From NCBI RefSeq assembly GCF_002288925.2, contig NW_022098062.1, forward strand, positions 6,560,308 through 6,624,307: a stretch of 64,000 nt of DNA, written 5' to 3'. Made by a program: the position numbers and the translations under genes. Source of the stretch: Delphinapterus leucas (taxonomy: Eukaryota > Chordata > Mammalia > Artiodactyla > Monodontidae). Below are positions 55,357-64,000 of this stretch, piece after piece. Position 1 is the first letter of the stretch; the number at the start of each line of letters is the position of its first letter. The notes beneath the pieces were generated by a model. The model was not told where the DNA came from. It saw only the letters and a program-made list of their open reading frames with translations, and made no database searches.

Positions 55357-55370
55357 AAAGAATCTAGCCA

Positions 55371-55425
55371 AAAGTCTGGTATTTAGCCTCACTCAGTAAA
55401 TGCAAATTATTGCCTTTCCTGTCGG
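55371..55425 (+). repeat. MIR SINE, right part
   Basis: AAAGTCTGGTATTTAGCC and CTCAGTAAATGCAAATTATT continue the MIR 3' end that was cut by the L1 insertion. Confidence 0.65.
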
Positions 55426-55619
55426 AACCTGCCTCTTGGCAGCAGCAACAAACAGGAATGGAAGCTGGTGTGACTACCATCTATTTATAGCTGTTGTCCC
55501 AGCAGCAGCAGGGGACTGGGGAGGAAGGGCTTTCCCTCCTGGTATATTCTGGGTCTGGATAGGTTCCTTGGATTCGGGAATTTTTTTCTTCTGTTTACAA
55601 AAATACTAAATGATAAATC

Positions 55620-55861
55620 TGTAAAAATGTATAAAATACATAGACAAGCACAAGACAAAAACAAAAGGAAATAAGAACTATCCATAATCCTTCCAGTAAC
55701 ATAACCATGGTTAACATTTTGTGGTATATGATACATACATACATACACACACATAGATACAGATATATGCGCTTTTTTGTGAAAGTGAAACTGCATTCTA
55801 TATACTCTATATACTGTTTGGTCACTGCTTTTCTCACTTAACAACGTATCAAAAGCATTTT
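55620..55861 (-). repeat. Old L1 3' fragment, antisense (left part)
   Basis: AACATTTTGTGGTATATGAT, an ATACATACATAC run and TTTCTCACTTAACAACGTAT resemble reverse-strand 3' UTR text of old L1s. A SINE splits it from the piece starting at 56084. Confidence 0.5.
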
Positions 55862-56070
55862 TTTTTTTTTCTTTTTTTGCCATACGTGGGCCTCTCACTG
55901 CCGTGGCCTCTCCCGTTGCGGAGCACAGGCTCCGGACCCGCAGGCTCAGCGGCCATGGCTCACGGGCCCAGCCACTCCGCGGCATGTGGGATCTTCCCGG
56001 ACCGGGGCACGAACCCGTGTCCCCTGCATCGGCAGGCGGACTCTCAACCACTGGGCCACCAGGGAAGCCC
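55862..56070 (-). mobile_element. CHR-type cetacean SINE, antisense
   Basis: T-tract, then CACGGGCCCAGCCACTCCGC, CGAACCCGTGTCCCCTGCAT and the antisense head CCACCAGGGAAGCCC. CAAAAGCATTTTT flanks it at about 55850-55862 and 56071-56083. It splits an old L1 fragment. Confidence 0.93.
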
Positions 56071-56083
56071 CAAAAGCATTTTT

Positions 56084-56330
56084 CATGTCATTAAAATTTC
56101 TTCTACATCAATTTAAAACAGCTGCCTAAATTGTACATAATAATATACAATTATTAACACTAGTTCAGTGGATATTTTCATAAATATTGGTAAATAGTCA
56201 CAGTAAATTAAGGTAAGTTCTTGGACGTAGGGTGCTGGGTCAAAGTATGCAGATATTCAAAAGTGTAAAACATGAAGTCATGTTACCCTCCAGAAAGAGT
56301 ACATCAATGTATATTCCCAGAACATCATTC
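56084..56330 (-). repeat. Old L1 3' fragment, antisense (right part)
   Basis: GGTGCTGGGTCAAAGTATGC, then ATGTTACCCTCCAGAAAGAG and CATCAATGTATATTCCCA follow the reverse-strand L1 3' UTR plan. It ends about 0.3 kb before CLDN25. Confidence 0.5.
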
Positions 56331-56355
56331 TCGTCTTCTCGGAACTGGGGAGTGA

Positions 56356-57311
<956 letters not shown>

Positions 57312-58850
57312 GACAAGCTTTGCCAAGAAATCTATGGAACAGAGGAATGTCAGGAGAATCCTCTCTCTTCCTTATCCTCCATCACTCTATATTTGCTTGC
57401 CTCATTTTAGAGGTGGTAGTCACTGTCTCATTTGTTCAAGAATTTGACTATCTTGGTGATATGGTGATCCTAATTTCAGAATGAAAAATCAAGGCACAGT
57501 TTCTAAAGACATGTTTATCTGATTTAGATTTTATTTACATAAAATACTTTTAAACTCATAACATTAATTATATACTTGATTCTTTTATTACTAGGGAAAA
57601 CATATTACAAAATAGCGTTCAACCTAGAAAACCTAGTCTTACTGGATATGAAGACAGAAAAGCTAAAGATATGCCTTTGCAAATGAAAATGAATTACTGG
57701 TGATATTATATCACCTCAGGACAGGGACCCTCCTTGGGTTCATTTTCAGTCTCGGGTGCACGATTTGAAAGGGAGCTTCACAATATATCAGTCCTTGTGG
57801 CTGTACCCAAGGACTGCCCAATGTGGGCATACATGTGGAGAGAATTATCAGCTACTCGGAAATGTCTTTTGCCATATGCAAAATCACATTATAAATCCCT
57901 TAAATTTTAACCTAAATGTCAGCAGAACTACCTAGGCTGTGGCAACCAGTAAAGTCCCTTTCACAACAGTGACCCAAGTTCCTTTGCTTCCTGACCGCCT
58001 GGGCCAGGTCTTCCTCAGGCATTTCTGCAAGTCCTCAAGGAGGAGCCTCCCGCTTGCTCATAAACCTGCCCATCAGCTGAAACTACCCTGCGTGTCCACC
58101 CTGGTCCTCTGGCTACCATCTGCCTCCCGCTGCCTTAATCAGTTGAGAGTCACCACTGACCCCGTCAACAATTCCCACAGGAGAACAACTAAGGGTGATG
58201 GTTCCCAGTGTCCCCAGATATGCCCCTTTTCCGAGTTCAGAGGCACCTTTTGCTCGCAGGACTGAGGAGCTCCCTCCCTCCACACGCTGGTACTGTGCTT
58301 TGCCTTGAGGCTGTACTGCTTGTGTTCAGATGCCTCTCCTTCTCAATTAAATAACATCGGCATAGCCCTGGCATCTTGAGGTAGCCACCACAGAATACGC
58401 ACGCACCAACACGAGAATAAACAAGTTTGCCGGCATAGCCCAGGCCAGTTCCTTTCTTTTTTTTTCCTGAGGAAATGAGTCTGCTCAGGTGCAACTTCGT
58501 CTTCAGCACCTGACTCAGTTACCTTCTCACCCAGAATAGCATCCTCTAGGAGTCACAGTTTCTCCAGAAAGCTCCTTTCCCAGTATGTCCTTTTGTATAT
58601 GTCCACTTGACATACACAAATCCAAATGACTCTTAGGTAAATAAATTTTTGAGTATAAAAGAGCAGTTTGCATCAAATTTGTATTCCGGCCTTCTCTGGT
58701 TCCAATGCCCATTTTATCAACTACCCCTTCTTGATTATGTTTCAAGGATCTTTAGGCCAAGTTTCATTCAGGGGTGAAGCTCAAATATCCAAGAGTGATC
58801 CTTGGATCCCATAGGATCTACAAGAAGGACTCATTTTGTTATTCCTCCAT
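57312..58850. other. Unassigned intergenic DNA
   Basis: No gene or repeat was recognised. A 108-codon plus-strand frame at 57939-58265 has no family resemblance and is not called. Confidence 0.45.
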
Positions 58851-58854
58851 CTGG

Positions 58855-59040
58855 CCGTTTATTCACTCTTTGAACAAATACTTATTGAGCACCTACCACG
58901 TGCTAGGCATTGTGCTAGCAACCAGAAATAAAACGGTAGGACAAAATGTATCCCTGCCCCTCATATAGGCAATTAGGGGAGACAGATATTAATGGGAAAT
59001 CACATCAATGCAAATTGTAGTTGTGACAAACTTTACAAAT
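58855..59040 (-). repeat. L2 LINE fragment, antisense
   Basis: AAATACTTATTGAGCACCTA, then CGTGCTAGGCATTGTGCTAG and ATCCCTGCCCCTCATATAGG are reverse-strand L2 3' text. Confidence 0.72.
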
Positions 59041-59902
59041 CCTGAAAGGTACATGGTTCTATAAGATCATGCAATAGGAACAATTTAACCTAGTCAGGTT
59101 AAATGAGCGGGTACCCTAAGGAAATGATAACTGCCTACAAGCTAAAGGATGGATAGCAATTCTAGATAGAGAGAGAAAAAAGTAAAAGACAAGGCTGGTG
59201 AAGTAGGAAGGAGCATGTTGTCTCTGTTCTCAGAACCAAGGGAAGCCAAGCATGAGGCCAGGAACAGGAGGTCAGCTGACCGAAACAGTAGCCTGCTCCA
59301 CCTTTCCTAACACCTTGTCCCTGGGCCGTATCCCTACCACACAGTTGTGTAGGGTTTAAGAGATGACAACGTACTTTCACATATCTTGTGTTTTATTTAC
59401 TGTTATATTGAGGTTTTTTTTTTTTTTTTTGAGATTGGGAGAACAGATGTTATTTGTTTTGCTAATGAGAAAATGAAGAATTTAGGCAACATGCCCACGG
59501 TGAGTAATTAGCTGGATGAGACTTGAATCCAAGGCTTGGATGCCATGGCAGGCTTTTGTCACCCACCCCATCCTGTTGCTTCATGGGGATGGGTGACTGA
59601 GACAATCCACCAGACCAAAGGAAAAACTAGCACCCAAGCAGAAGAAAAAAACAAAGACCTAAAAGAAAAATCTTGTGCTCTGTGCGTTTGTTGAGGTCTA
59701 AACAGGATCTGTTTTGCCAGGTGGCTCACCTGGTCCTGCTGGTGACCTGCAGCCCTCATCCTAATCCCACGTGTGCAGGCGCTGATGGTATTTTTCATCA
59801 GCATGTGATTATGGCTTCCTCTGCAAAGAAACTGGACACAAACTAAAGATTTATTAAGAAAAAAAATAGCCTGTTTTCCTAACTCTCCTTTATAAAGGAC
59901 AC
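59041..59902. other. Unassigned intergenic DNA
   Basis: Contains a T17 tract at about 59415-59431. No gene or repeat family was recognised. Confidence 0.45.
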
Positions 59903-59911
59903 AAAGGCATT

Positions 59912-60354
59912 GAAAAAATTTTTTTAAAGGTCTGCTTTTTTTTTTTTTTTTTTTTTGCGTTACGCGGGCCTCTCACTGCTGCGGCCTCTCCCGTTGTGGA
60001 GCACAGGCTCCGGACGCGCAGACTCACCGGCCATGGCTCACGGGCCCAGCCGCTCCGCGGCATGTGGGATCTTCCCGGACCGGGGCACGAACCAGCTTCC
60101 CCTGCATCGGCAGGCGGACTCTCAACCACTGCGCCACCAGGGAAGCCCCCCAAGGTCTGCATTTTTTAAATATTTACTTATTATTTTGGCTGCGGTAGGT
60201 CTTACTTGCGGCACGCAGGATCTTTTAGTTGCAGCATGTGGACTACTTAGTTTCAGCATGCATGTGGGATCTAGTTCCTGGACCAGGGATCGAACCCGGG
60301 CCCCCTGCATTGGGAGCTTGGAGTCTTACCCACAGGACCGCCAAGGAAGTCCCC
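59912..60354 (-). mobile_element. Older tRNA-derived SINE, antisense, interrupted by a younger SINE
   Basis: The outer element reads GGCTGCGGTAGGTCTTACTT, AGTTGCAGCATGTGGACTAC and antisense head ACCGCCAAGGAAGTCCCC. AAAGGCATT flanks the whole at 59903-59911 and 60355-60363. Its T-rich end is split by the CHR SINE at 59936-60153. Confidence 0.87.
59936..60153 (-). mobile_element. CHR-type cetacean SINE, antisense, nested
   Basis: A T-tract is followed by GCGGGCCTCTCACTGCTGCG and the antisense head GCGCCACCAGGGAAGCC. AAGGTCTGC flanks it at 59927-59935 and 60154-60162. The B-box region carries an AGCTTCCCC variant (AAGCTGGTTCG on its own strand) also seen in the copy at 61996. Confidence 0.93.
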
Positions 60355-60430
60355 AAAGGCATTTCTTAACACGACAGGAGTGGGGCAGGGACTGTTGACT
60401 GATTCCCAAGCAGTCAATAGCATGTCATCC

Positions 60431-60510
60431 CCTGAAGGAAAGGTGATCTGCATTCTGGCCAGAATCTACCCCTGAAGGAAAAGTGATCTGCATTCTGGCC
60501 AGAATCTACT
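60431..60510. repeat. 40-bp tandem duplication
   Basis: A unit starting CCTGAAGGAAAGGTGATCTG occurs at 60431-60470 and again at 60471-60510. Only a G/A difference is seen inside (AAAGG against AAAAG), plus the last bases. It lies in intergenic DNA outside the SINE. Confidence 0.95.
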
Positions 60511-61995
60511 TTTATAGAAAGAGTCTGAGGAATAAGATGCTTTTCACCAAAAACCGCCACTGTTTTTATCTACCTGCGTTGTAGGGAAAAGAATGAGAAA
60601 TAAAAATAGAACGAATTAAATCTTAGCTTCAGTTCAGCCTTTTCTCATGCATTTGTGGCAAATTAACATCAAAAACATTTCTTTATTGTGGTTACACATG
60701 GAGAGGTGTGTTGTCATATGTATTAGGAACAGAAAGGGACATCAATCAATCGACGTTCCAAGGCAAAAGCTTTTATTATGTGCAAAGCATTGTAAGAAAA
60801 TAACCCGGGGACTCGCCAAACGTGATGCAGTTAGAATTTGGTATGTTCGGTGCTGTCTTCTCCTCCGGCCTTCCTTTGGGTCTGAACATTTCATCATTAG
60901 CAGAGAAGGCATTCCAGAAGGTCCCTATCAAAACATTCATCTGTTACCCTTCTGAGCCTCTGAGACTAGCTCTAAGGGAAAAGCCCCAAGGGTTAGACAC
61001 ATTTTGGGATGGGAGGAAAGTAAGAAATAGTTTTATGGGCTTCTGGACAGGAGACGTGTCTTAGCAGCCAGGGAGGGTTAGGATAATACAAAACTCAGAG
61101 TTAGGGAAATGTTTGCAGTCACTGGCCTCTGATATGGAACTGAAAGAAGCTGGGATCACATTCTACTCTACTAACTGATGGATTTATTTTTTTAAGCCAG
61201 TTGTTCTTGCTACCTTGCCACATTTATAGTATGTGTACAGACTGTTTTGTTGTTGCCCAGAATTTTGAATAGTGCCTCAAAGCCAAATCCCATGGGTGAT
61301 ACATGCCCTGGGTTCTAAAGACAGGGGCTCACCACACTGCTGCTAAGAAGTAACCAAACTGGTGGTCAGCCTTCACACCCAACACCTACATAAGAGAAAC
61401 ACCCAGACTCATTAGGGAGGCTTCCCGGAAGGGAATTCGTAACAGTTGGGAGGACTGTGGTGTCTCTACCCTTCCCTGTGAGGAGTGGGGTGGAGATGGA
61501 CCTCAGAAGAACCAATCACAGATGGAGCTGTTCCCAGCAGGGAAGATGGGTATCTGAAACACACCCATCACACCTGTGCTGAGCTGCGGAAACTCCTGGG
61601 CTATGGAGGCACAGAGGAGGGTGCCTGACCACCACCGGAGCAGCCTGCAGCAGGGGGCTGGCTCGAGTGGGGCAGCACCCGCCCTTCTGCCTTTTACTGG
61701 GGCAAGGATGGTAAGCTTTCTGTAGCCCAGATGGGTGCTGGGGCAGGCAGTCTGGGTGACACTGTCCTAGAGCACTGCTGGACGGTGTGAATGACTAGAG
61801 CAGGAGCTGAGAGGGACTGAAAGAGGCCAGCCAGGAAGTCCAAAAGCCATATCAGGGAATGATCTGGAAGTTTTCTACAGAGCTCTCTGAAGAACCCATA
61901 AAATACCCCACCCAAGAGCTAGTAATTGGATTCTTGCCATAACAAAGAACAAGAGTGTATTAGAAACAAAACTATTTCTTTAAAAAGTAAACACT
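60511..61995. other. Unassigned intergenic DNA
   Basis: A weak L2-like antisense patch may lie near 60735-60800 (GCTTTTATTATGTGCAAAGC). Otherwise no gene or repeat was recognised. Confidence 0.4.
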
Positions 61996-62233
61996 GGGGC
62001 TTCCCTGGTGGCGCAGTGGTTGAGAGTCCACCTGCCGATGCAGGGGGAGCTGGTTCGTGCCCCGGTCCGGGAAGATCCCACATGCCGCGGAGCAGCTGGG
62101 CCCGTGAGCCATGGCCGGTGAGCCTGCGCGTCCGGAGCCTGTGCTCCGCAACGGGAGAGGCCACAGCAGTGAGAGGCCCGCGTACCGCAAAAAAAACACA
62201 ACAAAAAAACCCAACCAACCAACCAAACAAACA
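61996..62233 (+). mobile_element. CHR-type cetacean SINE
   Basis: GGGGCTTCCCTGGTGGCGCA head, GGAGCTGGTTCGTGCC variant B-box region, GCGTACCGC end, then a long A/C-rich tail of about 45 bases. AAAAAGTAAACACT flanks it at 61982-61995 and 62234-62247. Confidence 0.94.
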
Positions 62234-62249
62234 AAAAAGTAAACACTGC

Positions 62250-63402
62250 CCTTTGCCTTCTTCTGCTATAAACTCTCCTCCCCCAGGCTCTAGGGCTGCC
62301 AGAGCTGGGGGTTAGGAGGGGAACGGAGCAGGGGAGTAGAAAAACATCCCACGGCTCCTTCCTTACTGCTAGCCCCCGAACTTCAGGCTGAGGCCTGGAC
62401 TAAGATGAGGGGAGAAGCACTGAAGCAAATGGATGAGAGTGAACTTTTGATCTAGACTGGACCAGACGCTGTAATACATGAAAATTATTCTTTCCATAAT
62501 CAAACGGGACAATAAAGTTCTCAGGGAAAGGACAGCCAAAGGATCATACTGGAAGGTAGCCATGGAAACAAAAAGAAAGCTATTGACTCACTGTTCCCTA
62601 TCAAGTTTAGGCCATTCAATAAAATGATTAAAGAAAAAATATACCCAAAGCAAGAAAAGAACCCGACAGGAGATAACTGTAATTTTTCTATCCAGCATAG
62701 GCCCGGATCCCTTCAGCACCTCTCTTCCAGTCAGACTGGCTAAAATATGATCACATCCGCTTGCCAGAGACCTACAGCACCCTGGATGTCTACATTACGT
62801 CCCAGTTATTTAGCATCCACCTGTGAGCCCTACATAGGCCAAGGAGAAGCCTTAAAGACCTTGCCCCACAAGACATTTCCACACGAGACCTGCAGCTAAC
62901 AATACTTTACACCAAGTCATTGCTGCATCTATTGTTTCTTTTAACCCTTAGAACATAACGGCAAGGTTAAGGATTTTTTGGTTTTATAGACCAGGAAAGT
63001 AGGTTTAGCCAGTATTGGAACTCAGTTGTTAGCTAACGATGCCAATATTCTTTCCATGAACTACAACTTCATGAGACACACTGATTCAGCAGTGGTTTAT
63101 AAATCAGGAAAGCTGTAAAACTGTTCACCTCATGAATGAGGTCTGGTTATTCCCTAAGTAGAGACGGTCAAGATGACTTAGTGAATGATGATGCTACTCC
63201 TGGGTCATCATTGGGGGTTCCATCCTTACTGTTAAAATCTAAATGCTCATTTGGGAAGACCATCTTTGACATGAGTGATACCTCTAGCCCACCGTTAGGG
63301 CTCTAGATAGAAAACTGATCGTACCTCCATGAACATGATTAATACAAGGACCAGCACACACTCTTGGCAATCCCTCAGTACTTATGTAGCAGCTTATCAA
63401 TT
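62250..63402. other. Unassigned intergenic DNA
   Basis: No gene, RNA or repeat was recognised with confidence. Confidence 0.45.
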
Positions 63403-63420
63403 CAAGTGACCTAAATTCTT

Positions 63421-63517
63421 CTTTTAAAAATTTATTTTGTCTTTGTCTGCACTGGGTCTTCGCTGCTGTGTGCGGGCTTTCTCTAGTTGTGTCGAGCGGG
63501 GGCTACTCTTCGTTGCC
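63421..63517 (-). mobile_element. 5'-truncated CHR-type SINE, antisense
   Basis: Only the 3' part is present: CACTGGGTCTTCGCTGCTGT, then GGGCTTTCTCTAGTTGTGTC and GGGGGCTACTCTTCGTTGC. The tRNA-like head is absent. An 18-base duplication flanks it: CAAGTGACCTAAATTCTT at 63403-63420 and CAAGTCACCTAAATTCTT at 63518-63535, differing at one base. Confidence 0.9.
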
Positions 63518-63535
63518 CAAGTCACCTAAATTCTT

Positions 63536-64000
63536 TAGAAGGTTTCTGTCCCCTCCTCCTACTCAAAGTTAATATTCCTGCTTCATTGCTTAATATCACA
63601 ATTTCTTGTCTTCCTCATAGCAGGAACAATCCAGGCTTATCTTATCTGAGAAGGGAGGAGACCAGGTCTCTACCTTATAAGACCCATTCACTTGTCTGTA
63701 AATGGCCAATCAGTTACACACAACAAGGAGGTTGCGGAATCAGGTAACTAGCCAACAGCCTATTGGGCAATGCAGCAAACAAGAGGGCTGAAAGGAGGAG
63801 GACATGAAAGTGCCCTGTAAATCTCTCAAGGCAGTTCCACTCTGATTTGTAGTAGATTACTATGTCAATTTAGTGTTTAATAGCCTAAGAGAATGTGGAT
63901 AATTGTTTTAAAGGTTCAGGGAAAAGCAGTGTAATGACTGAATAGCTGAGAAGCTGAGCCTGTGAGCGAACTTTTAAGGAACTGATGTGTTTACGGTAAT
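63536..64000. other. Unassigned intergenic DNA
   Basis: No gene or repeat was recognised. In human the next gene in this direction is USP28, and none of its exons was seen before the window ends. Confidence 0.45.

Noticed and set aside
57312..64000. USP28 exons expected beyond CLDN25
   Set aside because: No ubiquitin-protease motif was recognised. The gene probably lies beyond the right edge.

Overview
This is a gene-poor stretch of mammalian nuclear DNA, almost certainly from a cetacean and probably a toothed whale. The evidence is several near-identical copies of a tRNA-derived SINE opening GGGCTTCCCTGGTGGCGCAG (the CHR type of whales and hippos), cetartiodactyl-style L1 3' ends, and old mammalian repeats (MIR, L2, L3/CR1, MLT1, MER5, MER20, Tigger). 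The species is inferred from repeats; no search was run. There are no bacterial-style operons, CRISPR arrays or ribosome binding sites.

The only intact gene found is ZW10, on the minus strand from about 49.8 kb down to about 17.36 kb. All 16 coding exons can be placed with GT-AG borders. The joined coding sequence is 2,340 nt, giving 779 codons plus a stop, which is the length of the human protein. It has a GC-rich first exon, a ZNF143/SBS-type motif (ACTACAACTCCCAG) about 150 bp upstream of the ATG, and a polyadenylation signal at 17375-17380. ZW10 works in the RZZ kinetochore checkpoint complex and in the NRZ ER-tethering complex.

About 7 kb upstream of ZW10, on the plus strand at 56620-57311, lies the single-exon claudin gene CLDN25. 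In this sequence it is broken by a one-base deletion in codon 108 and an in-frame TAG at codon 167, so it is called a pseudogene. From memory, the human 11q23 order is TMPRSS5-ZW10-CLDN25-USP28; no TMPRSS5 or USP28 exon was recognised here.

Layout: 1-17.35 kb is intergenic DNA beyond the ZW10 3' end, with L2 and MIR relics, one MLT1 LTR and a 3.7 kb L1 that contains a 400-base assembly gap. 17.36-49.8 kb is ZW10, with introns full of layered repeats. 50-56.3 kb is intergenic, with an AT-rich microsatellite zone, a 1.75 kb L1 and an L1 inverted by twin priming inside a MIR. 56.6-57.3 kb is dead CLDN25. 57.3-64 kb is intergenic, with nested SINEs and a 40-bp tandem duplication.

I found no new multi-gene system. 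The points worth following are the decay of CLDN25, the readable retrotransposition histories (twin priming, two insertions at one target site, SINE inside SINE), a shared-variant SINE subgroup, and an assembly gap whose size conflicts with the L1 it sits in.
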